From Bacteroidales bacterium (GTDB lineage: Bacteria > Bacteroidota > Bacteroidia > Bacteroidales > P3), in assembly GCA_017479705.1 (NCBI GenBank), contig JAFVCA010000028.1, positions 1-59,360 on the forward strand: a DNA stretch of 59,360 nt, read 5' to 3'. Of this stretch, positions 46,909 through 57,200 are shown piece after piece (position 1 is the stretch's first letter; each line of letters starts with the position of its first letter). Below the pieces are notes generated by a model. The model was not told the origin of the DNA. It saw only the letters and a list, made by a program, of their open reading frames with translations, and ran no database searches. A program made the translations under genes and the position numbers.

Positions 46909-46939
46909 CAAAATTACAACTATTTTTTCACCCCACAAA
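46909..46939 (-). promoter_or_regulatory. Promoter of the rpsL-rplQ ribosomal run
   Basis: The minus strand carries TTTG (46936-46939), a 19-bp spacer and TAATTTTG (46909-46916), an exact match to the Bacteroidota promoter, about 82 bp before the rpsL ATG. Confidence 0.85.
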
Positions 46940-47303
46940 ATAACAACGTGATTACCCGGCGTTAAATAATCTTAAAATTCTTTGGGAGAACTATATTTCA
47001 GCGTTTTACAAAAACAAATCGGTACATTTTTATTGTCTCTGACCACAAGTTATCAACAGCCCCTGCCCCGCCCCCTTCAAAACGCCCGTCGGCGTGCGTC
47101 CGGGCGCAGGGGCGCGGCACAATCAGCGCGCCGCAGAACCTCCGCCACAGGCACATTGATTCTGTTTTGCCACTACTTTATTTCTACTTAGTTTCTATTT
47201 CGATTCTGCGCAAGCGTAGAAACAGAGAATATGAAGGAGTCATCAGTGGAAGAGCGGTCGGCGGGAGGGCAATGGGGAGGGGCCGCCAGCTGGCCCGCGA
47301 CGG

Positions 47304-48059
47304 TCAGTCGCTGTAATGGTACTGCCCCTTGCCGCGGGTGGCGCGGCCAAACTGGACGGCGTTTTGCGGGCAGTAGTGGTAACAGGCCTCACAATGTGTG
47401 CAGTGGCCATTCCAGCGGGGTCTGCCGCCGACAAGGGCGATATTCCGCAGGGGGCAGACCTCCACGCATCGGCCGCATGAGACACAGGCATCCGTGGCGT
47501 GGAAGGCTTTGTCGCTCAAACTCTGGTTAAAGCCTGCGCCGATGGCGTAGGTCTTTGTCCGGGGGAAAACGCCGCGCTTCAGTTCCACCCCTTTGCGTCG
47601 CTCCCGGATGGAGCGGGCCAACAGCGGCAACGCTTCCTCGGCTCGGACCAGCTTGCGCTGTGCCACCTCGGGAGGGTCTATATTCATGAACGACATGTTG
47701 ACATACGTGTTGGGCATTGCCACCCCGAAGGCGGCGTCCAGCCGCAGTCCCTTTGCGGCCAAGACTTTGTCCAACATACGGTCGGCCATTCCGGCATCGT
47801 CGCCGTAGGTCGTCACCATATAGATATAACCCGGCGCCCCCGCCAGGCGGAGCCGCTCCACAAAGTCCAGCACCAGCCGCGGCGGCTGCCAAGAATAGAT
47901 CGGGAAGACGAAACCGAGGCTCTCGCCCTCGGCCAGTGCATAATCGTAGTCCTCCCGGCGGGCAGCCTGAGGGATGAAGACCAGCTTTTGCCCAAGGCGG
48001 GCAGCAAGCTGCTCGGCCACATGGCGGCTATTGCCGCAACCTGAATAGTAAAAAATCAT
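47304..48059 (-). CDS. Flavodoxin-ferredoxin fusion (EFR1-type electron-transfer protein)
   Basis: The start is set at MIFYYSGCGNSRHVAEQLAA, the beginning of a flavodoxin fold, giving 251 residues; the longer upstream frame is unconserved. GNSRHVAE resembles the FMN phosphate loop, and VFPIYSWQPPR and MVTTYGDDAG follow. The C-terminal third is a 2[4Fe-4S] ferredoxin with CVSCGRCVEVCPLRNI and CTHCEACYHYCPQNAV. EFR1-family proteins of anaerobes carry electrons between ferredoxin and flavin partners, and the exact role is unknown. It is divergent from nrdJ and transcribed away from it. Confidence 0.88.
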   Translation of the reverse strand: MIFYYSGCGNSRHVAEQLAARLGQKLVFIPQAARREDYDYALAEGESLGFVFPIYSWQPPRLVLDFVERLRLAGAPGYIYMVTTYGDDAGMADRMLDKVLAAKGLRLDAAFGVAMPNTYVNMSFMNIDPPEVAQRKLVRAEEALPLLARSIRERRKGVELKRGVFPRTKTYAIGAGFNQSLSDKAFHATDACVSCGRCVEVCPLRNIALVGGRPRWNGHCTHCEACYHYCPQNAVQFGRATRGKGQYHYSD

Positions 48060-48429
48060 AATGCACTTGTTTTTACAATAATAACTATGCTGGCCTATGC
48101 CGCATTCACAATGCAAAGATACAACATATTTTGCACACCTAAGAAAAAAAGATACACGCGCGACCACCACTTTCACCAACCCGCGACGTGGAGGTGGAAA
48201 AAAGGAGCAAAGGTGAGAAAGAGGCAGGAGCCAGCGGCCGGCATCCGGACAGAATGCGTTATTATCGGATTAGGGGTTGTGCTACAGGGTTTTGAGGGTA
48301 AAAGAATGGGGGTTGTTGATAACTCATTTCGTGTTATTAGGAAAGTTATGTGTACTTTAGCAGCCTGAAAAAAAAATGCGTCAACGCAGTAATCATTTGT
48401 TATTGTCAAACTTATAAATTTTTGCCCCT
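48060..48429. other. Divergent promoter region between the EFR1-type gene and nrdJ
   Basis: On the minus strand TATCTTTG (48114-48121) is a full -7 box for the EFR1-type gene, 55 bp before its ATG. On the plus strand TACTTTAG (48353-48360) is a near match in the 70 bp before nrdJ. No gene is supported in between. Confidence 0.6.
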
Positions 48430-51009
48430 ATGCAGTCCGACATGTTTTTGGATTTTGGTAATGATAATCAACACATTAGACCGAAGACGTATACGCAATA
48501 TGCGCCAGACGAGATCATGAAATCATCCATCGAATACTTTGGTGGAGACGAACTTGCGGCCAATGTGTGGATGAACAAATACGCCTTGCGCGACGACAAC
48601 AAAATCTACGAACTGAACCCGGACATGATGCACCACCGCCTGGCCTCGGAGTTTGCCCGCATAGAGCGCAACTACCCCAACCCGATGGAGGAGGAGACAA
48701 TATATGAATTACTGAAAGATTTCCGCTACGTCATACCGCAGGGCAGCCCCATGTCGGGCATCGGCAACGACTTCCAGGTGGTGTCGCTGTCCAACTGCTT
48801 TGTGATTGGCAACAGCGGTGCCAGCGACTCGTATGGCGGCATCATGAAGATAGACCAGGAGCAGGTGCAGCTGATGAAGCGGCGTGGCGGCGTGGGGCAC
48901 GACCTGACGCACATACGCCCGGCGGGCAGCCCCGTGAAGAACAGCGCGCTGACATCGACGGGCATAGTGCCCTTCATGGAACGCTACAGCAACACCACAC
49001 GCGAGGTGGCTCAAGGCGGCCGCCGCGGGGCACTGATGTTGAGCATCAGCATCAAGCATCCCAACGCCGAGCAGTTTATTGATGCCAAGCTGGAGCAGGG
49101 CAAGATTACGGGAGCCAATGTGAGTGTGAAGATTACGGACGAGTTTATGCGGTGCGTGCGCGACGGGAAACCTTTTGTGCAGCAGTACCCGGTGGACTCG
49201 CCCAACCCCATGGTGCGGCAGGAGATCGACGCCCGCGCCCTGTGGAAGAAGATTATCCACAACGCCTGGGCCTCGGCCGAGCCCGGCGTGCTGTTCTGGG
49301 ACACCATCCTGCGCGAGAGCGTGCCGGACTGCTATGCCGACTTTGGCTACCGCACCGTCTCCACCAACCCCTGCGGCGAAATTCCGCTGTGCCCCTACGA
49401 CAGCTGCCGACTGATAGCCGTGAACCTGTACAGCTATGTCGACAACCCCTTCACGCCCGAAGCCACCTTCAACTTCGACAAGTTCCGCGACCATATTGCC
49501 AAGGCTCAACGCCTGATGGACGACTTGATTGACCTTGAGCTGGAGAAGGTGAACAAGATACTGGCCAAGATTGACAGCGACCCCGAAGGGGACGACATCA
49601 AGAGCGTGGAGCGCAACCTGTGGCTGAACATCAAGATGAAATGCCTTGAGGGCCGCCGCACGGGATTAGGCATCACCGCCGAGGGCGACATGCTGGCCGC
49701 CATGGGACTGCGCTACGGCACGGACGAGGCGACGGACTTTGCGGTGAAGGTGCAGCGCACGCTGGCCTGCGCAGCCTACGGTTCGTCGGTCACTATGGCC
49801 AAGGAGCGCGGCAGCTTCCCCCTGTACGATGCCAACCGCGAAAAGCTGAATCCCTTCATCCAACGGCTGGCAGAGGCCGACCCGAAACTGTACACCGAGA
49901 TGGTGCAGAACGGCCGGCGCAACATCGCCCTGCTGACCATTGCGCCCACAGGCACGGTGAGCATCTGCACGCAGACCACTTCGGGCATCGAGCCGGTCTT
50001 CCTGGTAAGCTACAAGCGCCGCAAGAAGATTAACCCCAACGACAAAGACACATCGAAGCACAAAATAGTCAAGGACGAGAACGGCGACTACTTTGAGGAG
50101 TACAATGTGCTGCATCCCAAGTTCATCGACTGGCTGAAGCTGAAGGGCTACAACCAAGAACAGATAGAGAACATGGACGACAAGGAGATTGACCGCCTCA
50201 TAGCCACCTCGCCCTACCACAAAGCCACCTCGGCCGACATCGACTGGGTGAACAAAGTGAAGATGCAGGGTGCCATCCAGAAATGGGTGGACCACTCCAT
50301 CAGCGTCACCGTCAACATCCCGAAGGAGACCACGGAGGAAATAGTAAGCACAATCTATCGGACGGCGTGGGAGTCGGGCTGCAAGGGATGTACCATCTAT
50401 CGCGACGGCTCCCGCCACGGCGTGCTGGTGTCGAAGAGCGAGAACAAGAACTGCAATGAGTTCATTGAGAACAAGGCACCCAAACGCCCCAAAAAGCTGG
50501 AGGCCGAGGTGGTGCGCTTCAAAAACGAGAAGGAGGACTGGATTGCTGTGGTGGGTATGTACGAACACCGCCCCTACGAGATTTTCACTGGCCGCGCGGA
50601 GAGTTTCGTTCTGCCCAAATGGGTTGAGAAAGGCTGGGTAATCCGCGTCAAGGAACCCGGACAGGAGCACGCGCGCTACGACTTCCAGTACTTGGACCAA
50701 GACGGCTACCACGTCACCATGGAGGGTTTGTCCCGCATGTTCAAGAAGGAGTACTGGAACTATGCCAAGCTCATCAGCGGCATCCTGCGCCACGGCATGC
50801 CGATACCCAATGTGGTGGACCTGATTGGCAAACTGAACTTCGACGTGGACAGCATCACCACATGGTCCAACGGCGTGGCCCGAGCCCTGAAACGCTATAT
50901 CAAGGATGGCACCGAGACGGGAGAGACCTGCCCGGACTGCGGCTCGAAAATCATCTACACCAACGGATGCAAGAGTTGCCCGAACTGCGGCTGGTCCAAG
51001 TGCAGCTAA
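48430..51009 (+). CDS. nrdJ: Adenosylcobalamin-dependent ribonucleoside-diphosphate reductase (class II)
   Basis: The 859-residue enzyme begins MQSDMFLDFGNDNQ; Met5 is an alternative start. The catalytic barrel shows SLSNCFVIGNSGASDSYGGI (active-site Cys), MKRRGGVGHDLTHIRPAG, the substrate motif NPCGEIPLCPYDSC, and the radical-site region GIEPVFLVSYKRRKKI. A long C-terminal region follows and ends with a zinc-ribbon-like CPDCGSKIIYTNGCKSCPNC. It makes deoxyribonucleotides using vitamin B12, independent of oxygen, which fits an anaerobe. The gene is monocistronic, ending before the hairpin at 51184. Confidence 0.94.
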   Translation: MQSDMFLDFGNDNQHIRPKTYTQYAPDEIMKSSIEYFGGDELAANVWMNKYALRDDNKIYELNPDMMHHRLASEFARIERNYPNPMEEETIYELLKDFRYVIPQGSPMSGIGNDFQVVSLSNCFVIGNSGASDSYGGIMKIDQEQVQLMKRRGGVGHDLTHIRPAGSPVKNSALTSTGIVPFMERYSNTTREVAQGGRRGALMLSISIKHPNAEQFIDAKLEQGKITGANVSVKITDEFMRCVRDGKPFVQQYPVDSPNPMVRQEIDARALWKKIIHNAWASAEPGVLFWDTILRESVPDCYADFGYRTVSTNPCGEIPLCPYDSCRLIAVNLYSYVDNPFTPEATFNFDKFRDHIAKAQRLMDDLIDLELEKVNKILAKIDSDPEGDDIKSVERNLWLNIKMKCLEGRRTGLGITAEGDMLAAMGLRYGTDEATDFAVKVQRTLACAAYGSSVTMAKERGSFPLYDANREKLNPFIQRLAEADPKLYTEMVQNGRRNIALLTIAPTGTVSICTQTTSGIEPVFLVSYKRRKKINPNDKDTSKHKIVKDENGDYFEEYNVLHPKFIDWLKLKGYNQEQIENMDDKEIDRLIATSPYHKATSADIDWVNKVKMQGAIQKWVDHSISVTVNIPKETTEEIVSTIYRTAWESGCKGCTIYRDGSRHGVLVSKSENKNCNEFIENKAPKRPKKLEAEVVRFKNEKEDWIAVVGMYEHRPYEIFTGRAESFVLPKWVEKGWVIRVKEPGQEHARYDFQYLDQDGYHVTMEGLSRMFKKEYWNYAKLISGILRHGMPIPNVVDLIGKLNFDVDSITTWSNGVARALKRYIKDGTETGETCPDCGSKIIYTNGCKSCPNCGWSKCS

Positions 51010-51183
51010 TCTCTGCCCCCCCAAAAGGTGCCAAGAGGCGCCCTTAGGGAAGAGCGAAAGCCCTGCAAGGCAACATAGAGAGCATCTTTGGCAGAGCCCG
51101 TCAGGCAAGCGACGGCGAACAGAGCGACAAAGTGCTCATTATTGGAAAACAATACTTTATTGACATTTTTGATATCACCGGAG

Positions 51184-51214
51184 AAGCCTCTCGAATGGGA
51201 GGCTTTCTTTTTTC
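51184..51214 (+). terminator. Rho-independent terminator after nrdJ
   Basis: AAGCCTC (51184-51190) pairs with GAGGCTT (51199-51205), followed by TCTTTTTT. It lies about 175 bp after the nrdJ stop, directly before the promoter of the giant gene. Confidence 0.75.
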
Positions 51215-51250
51215 AGCAAAATGCAAACTGCATATATAAAAAAAAAGTTG

Positions 51251-51258
51251 TATTTTTG
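51251..51258 (+). promoter_or_regulatory. Promoter -7 box of the giant secreted protein gene
   Basis: TATTTTTG matches TAnnTTTG and stands 30 bp before the ATG at 51289. The expected -33 position reads CTGC, only a weak match. A purely A/T leader precedes the start, as usual in this phylum. Confidence 0.6.
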
Positions 51259-51288
51259 CACAGCAATTTATATATAAAAAAAGTATCC

Positions 51289-54200
51289 ATGCAATATATA
51301 AACAGACATCTTCCCGTAAGAATAATCATGTTGCTGATAGCCCTGTTGCCAAGTTTGATGGTGGGTCAACAAGTAGTGGTAATGCCCCACCGAGGGACTG
51401 ACTCGCTGACTATCAACAGGCAGAACTGCTACACTATCCTCGACCCCGGCGGATACTCGAACTACGTGAACAATGAGGACTCCTGGCTGTATATCCACTC
51501 CACATCGGGCAACTTCATCCTGCAGATGAACTATCAGACCAGTGCCAACAACGATTGCAGCGACTACTTTGACGTCTACTACACCACCGACAGCAATGGC
51601 ATCTACTCGCGTTACTGCAATACGGGGACAACCACCTGGCGCTCACAGTATGAGGGCACGCTGATTCATTTCCGCTCAAACGCCTACGCCTCCTTTCAGG
51701 GCTTGGAAATACAGATTCTTTTCCCCAACACCATCTACAACTGGGCCTCGCAGGTGGTGGACGACAGCACCGTCACCCTGACATGGGAGGACCGACTGAC
51801 GGACGCCACGGAGTGGACCATCACCTATTTCTGCGACGAGGACTCGTTGCAGACCGTCACCAGCAACACCCGCTCCGTCACCATCACGGGGCTGAGAAAC
51901 AACACCTACTATGGCTACTACATCGAGAGCAACGCCACGGCCTGTATGGAGACCGTTCGGAAATACTTCATCGTCGGCCATCCGGACAACATGCTCTACA
52001 CCGAACCGAGCGGCAGCAACTTCATCTTGACAAGCGGCACCTGCTACACCCTCAACGGCACCTCAGGTCCTGCCAACAACCACCTGTCCTCAGGGTGGGT
52101 AAACACAACCATCACCACGCAGGACAGCACCGGCTTCTACGCCGACGGATGGTCCTCCAACTACTACTTCAGTGCCAGCTGGAACACGGGCTACGGGTTT
52201 GGGAGCGAAATCTCCTACTGGGACCAGAACACACAGCACCGCCGCAAATTCTACTTCCCCAATGGCAGAGCCACCTTCAGGCATACCGGCAACACCAAGT
52301 TCCTCTACAACACCACATGGGAAAACAACCATGTGGTCGTCCCCACCGTCACCGGCACCACAGCCACCACAGCCACCCTGCAATGGACGGACACCTCGGC
52401 CTCAACCCAATGGACAGTCCGCTATTCCAGCACCGACGGCAACTGGCATAGCCGCACCGTTGCAGCACCCAGCGTGACGCTCACCGGCCTTGAACCCGGA
52501 ACGCAGTATATCTACACCATCGAGGGCAACATCGTCCAACCCTGCATGGTCCCCTACCGCCACTCCTTCATTACCACCGGCATGACCGACACCCTCGTCA
52601 TGCCCTACCGCAAGGTGGACACCACCGTGCTGATGCCTGGCAACTGCTACACCGTTGTCGATGCCGGCGGAGACGGTGGCTATTTCCACTCCGACTATTC
52701 TATCTACACCCTCCGCACTGCCAACGGCGAAGGTTTCCGCCTGAAGGGGTGGTACAGCATTACCCCTCCGGACCGCCTTTGCATATACTACGAGGGCGAA
52801 TGGCACAACTACAACAACAGCAACAGCAACTTTGAAATCTATTGTGCCGACGGCACCTGTACCCTTGGCTTCACATCCGACCCCGACGAGAATGGCCTGG
52901 GCTTTGCCTTCAACATCATACAGATGGACACCGCCATCACCAACCTCCAAGCCACAGCCGTGGCCGCCTCCACCGCCACCCTGTCGTGGAACGATCCTAT
53001 GTCTACCTCCGACGGCTGGCAAGTCCACTACGGCTATGCCGAGGACAACTTTGCCACCGTCTTCTCCGCCACACCCTCCGTCACGCTGACGGGACTTTTG
53101 CCTGGCACGCAATACCTCTACTACGTCACCCGGCAGGGAGCCTCCTCCACATGCCAGTTCCCCGACCGCAGGGCCTTCATCACCCAAGGCGGCGACAGCA
53201 ACACCGTCATCATGCCCTACCGCGGCGTGGACACCCTCCGTGTCGTCCCCGGCCAGTGCTACACCATTCTCGATGCCGGCGGCGTGGAGAACAATTACTT
53301 CAACTACGACACCAGCCAACTCATCATCGTCTCCACCGACGGGAGCGATTTCTTCCTCACTGGCGAGTTCGACTACGAGAGTCTGACCGACCTCCAGCGA
53401 AACAGCTACGACGCCACCGACAAACTGTGCGTTGGCTTTAATCGCACCAATAGCAACATCTTCAACAGCTGTTTCGACGGCAGCTGGACATGGTACAATG
53501 GCAACCGCTTCCGTGTCCAAAGCCAAAACGGTTTCATCCGTCTGCGCTGGTGCACCAACGAGCAGACCTTCCGCAATGGATTCCATCTCCACATTGACCA
53601 GGACACCCTCCCCATCGAGAATGTGCAGGTCTCCCACGTCAAGAGCACTACTGCCGACATCCAATGGACCGACAACGGCAACTACTCCGGCCCGTGGCAC
53701 ATCAGCTACACCTCCGGCGACACCTGGACAACCATCCAGAGCGCCACCAACCACACCACCCTCACGGGTCTCCAACCCTCCACCAACTATCGTTTCCGCA
53801 TCAGCCGCACAGCCTCTGCTCAATCCTGCAACCTGCAAACCTACAACTTCGCCACACTCAATACCAACGACATTGTCATGAACTCCCACTCGCGGGACAC
53901 CGTGTGGATTACCCCCGGCGAGTGCTACACCGTCTATGACCCCGGCGGAATCGGCGACTACTACTCCAGCGACACCTCCATCCTCGTCATCCGTTCCACC
54001 ACAGGGCTGGGGTTCCGCCTTTTCGGAAACATCGATGTCAGTGACCTTATCTCCTTCCACAGCGACGGCTCCAGCAGCTACCCCCACTGGGGATACTTCG
54101 ATAATTACTACCCCGACGGCATTGCCCACATCACCCTCACCACCAACGAAGCCCTCAACAGCTCCGGCTTTGCCTTAAAGATCTCCTTCTACCCCACCCT

Positions 54201-57200
54201 CCACTCCCTCGACACCCTTTGGCAAACGGACACCTCCATGGCCATCACCTGGCAGGACACCTCCGTCGCCAACCAATGGACCGTTACCTATGGTCTCCAC
54301 ATGGACTCCCTCCGCACCATCACCACCTCCACCCCGCAAGCCACCCTCACCGGTCTGCACCGCAACGCACAGTGTTATATTGACATTGAAAGCAACTTCA
54401 GCTCCACCCCCTGCGTCATTCCCTCCGTCTACGGCATCCGCATGCCCCATGACCCCAACATCTGGATTACGCAATACCATAACACCCTTCTCGGCATCAT
54501 TGGCCGCCACTCCAATGTCGAAGGTAATTTTGACCACATCCCCTCATCCGAGTGCGTCCACATCTACGACAATGGCGGCTTCAACCCTCCCTTCCCGGAC
54601 TGCACCATGGACCACGACTTCAACACCTCCGACGGCCGGGGCTTCTCCATCAACGGCAACTACAACCTTGGCAACAGCTACCTCCACCTCAACACCGGTC
54701 GCACCGCTGCCGACTATGGCGGCATTGGCAACACCTTTGTCTCCTCCCCCACCGGCTACCTCTGCATCGAAGCCTACACCCTTTCCGACATCCACGGCAA
54801 TGGCGAAGGGTTTGACCTGGAAGTGCTGATGAACTATGCCATCCATCAAATCACGCCCTCCGCCGTCACCTGTTCCACCGCCACGCTTACCTGGGTCGAC
54901 ACCTCCGACGCTACCCGCTGGTGGATAGCCTACGGCCCCGACGAGCGCATGCTCGACACCGTCACCACCACCACCCGCTCCTACAACTTCACCGGCCTCA
55001 CACCCGACCGCCAGTACGTCTGCTACCTCTGGAGCAACGAGAGCGTAGTGAGCTGCAACGCACCCGTCAAATCCAGCTTCATCACCACCTGCGACTCCTC
55101 CATCATCATCATGCCCTACAACGCCGACACCTCCCGCACCCTCGACATCAACCAGTGCTACACGCTCCTCGACATCGGCGGTCCGCACAATTACCACTAC
55201 AACGGCAACCAAACCCTCCACCTCCACTCCAACACCGGCGACCCCTTCGTCCTCCGTGGCAACATCCACGTCCATGGCCCCGACAACATCACCATCTACG
55301 ACGAGGGCTCCTGGACCTGGTACTACTCCAACTGGAGCGGCGACAACGACAACGTCGAAATCCATTCCAACACAGGCAACCTCTGCATCCAGTTCACCAG
55401 CAACGGCGATACCCTCAACAACTCAGGCTTCCAATTCCAAGTCTTCTTCAACACCATCGGTAACATCCGTACCGACCTCATGACCGACACCACCTGCCGC
55501 ATCCGCTGGGATGACAACAGCTCCGCCAACCACTGGACCCTCTGGTACGGTCCCGACCGTGACCACATGGACTCCATCTCCACAGACAACCGTACCGTAC
55601 ACCTCAACAACCTCATCGACGGCACCCTATACCAACTCTACATCACCAACAACGCCATCGAGTGCATCGACACCACCTGGTTCCAATTCTGTGCCGGAGG
55701 CGACAAATGCATCGACTTTGCCAACCTCTACTCCTGCCACACCCGCTGCCGCTACGGCGACGTCGACTCCCCCGACAGCTACGCCGGCGTCATCGACTAC
55801 GGCCCCGAAAACATCTACTCCCGCCACACCGTCATGACCGACACCTCCTTCCGCGACCCCCGCACCGGCAACCAACTCCGCGCCATCCCCGAAAACTACG
55901 ACTACTCCGTCCGCTTAGGCAACTGGAACTACGGCGGCGAGGCCGAAAGCATCACCTATGAGTACCTCGTCGACACCGTCAACGCCGACATCCTCCTCCT
56001 CCGCTACGCCGCCGTCCTCGAAAACCCCAACCACCAGCCTGACGACCAGCCCCGCTTCCGCTTCTCCATCGTCAACGAACACGACACCCCCATCCTCCCC
56101 GAATGCTACTCCGCCGACTTCGTCTCCTCCGACTCCCTCAACTGGAACACCTACCAATACGACACCTCCACCGTCCTCTGGAAAGACTGGACCGCCGTAG
56201 GCATCGACCTCGAACCCTTCCAGGGACAACGCATCTACGTCAAACTCACCACCTACGACTGCGCCCAGACAGGTCATTTTGGCTACGCCTATTTCACCCT
56301 CTCCTGCGACCAGAAATACATCAAGGCCGGCTCCTGCGGCCAGGTGCAGACCAACACCTTCACCGTCCCCGAAGGCTTCCGCTACCGCTGGTACAACGTC
56401 GACAGTGTCAGCGTCATCCTCGACTCCACCCGCACCTTCACCACCTCACAACCCGGCACCTATATCTGCCGCGCCTCCTTCGTCGGCAATGCCGAGTCCA
56501 ACTGCTACTTCGAGAAAACTGCCATCGTCGGCGACATCTACCCCTCCCCCAACTTCTCCTACCGCTTTATCGACACCACCGACTGCCGCGTCACCGTCCA
56601 ATTCTACAACCTCAGCCGCGTTGCCACCGACCCCGAACTCACCCAGTTCACCTCCATGGAGTGCGACTCCTACCTCTGGGACTTCGGCGACGGCGACAGC
56701 AGCTACCTCCGCCACCCCACCCACATCTTCGAGCCCGGCTACCACTACGTCCGCCTCCGTGCCTCCCTGGCCTACGGCTCCTGCTACAACGACACCGTCG
56801 TCCGCATCCTCGTCCCCTCGCCCTGCATCCACTACGACACCCTCCGCACCGCCATCTGCCAGGGTGACACCTTCCGCCTCGGCAACTCCACTTTCACCCA
56901 AAACGGCGTCTACATCATCCGCCAAACCCCTGCCCCGGACAGCATCATCGAAACCCTCCTCTTCCTCACCGTCCACCCCTCCTACCTCTTCACCATCACC
57001 GACACCCTCTGCACCAACCAATCCTACAACCGCTACGGCATCACCGTCCCCGCGGGCACCGACCCCTACACCACCACCCCCTATCAGAGCGACTACACCA
57101 CCATCCATGGCTGCGACAGCCTCTACCGCCTCACCCTCGTCACCATGCCCCATTTCGAGACCCACTCCGATACCGACGCCTGCGACGACCGCGGCTACCA

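Larger units (their letters stand above)
46828..47303. other. Gap upstream of rpsL, with promoter, leader hairpin and an unassigned GC-rich part
   Basis: The rpsL-proximal half holds the promoter and leader hairpin given separately. The half nearer the EFR1 gene (47060-47303) is GC-rich and contains a TTCTGCGC-AA-GCGTAGAA hairpin (47204-47221) that could end the EFR1-type transcript. No gene is supported. Confidence 0.55.

Noticed and set aside
47051-48330. TTATCAACA and TGTTGATAA sites as possible DnaA boxes of an origin
   Set aside because: Only two isolated sites, 1.2 kb apart, without dnaA or a cluster.
49666-51108. Minus-strand frame of about 480 codons opposite nrdJ
   Set aside because: Antisense shadow of a complete ribonucleotide reductase.
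51088-51288. Upstream extension of the giant protein
   Set aside because: It would place the signal peptide 67 residues inside the protein and runs through the nrdJ terminator and the -7 box.
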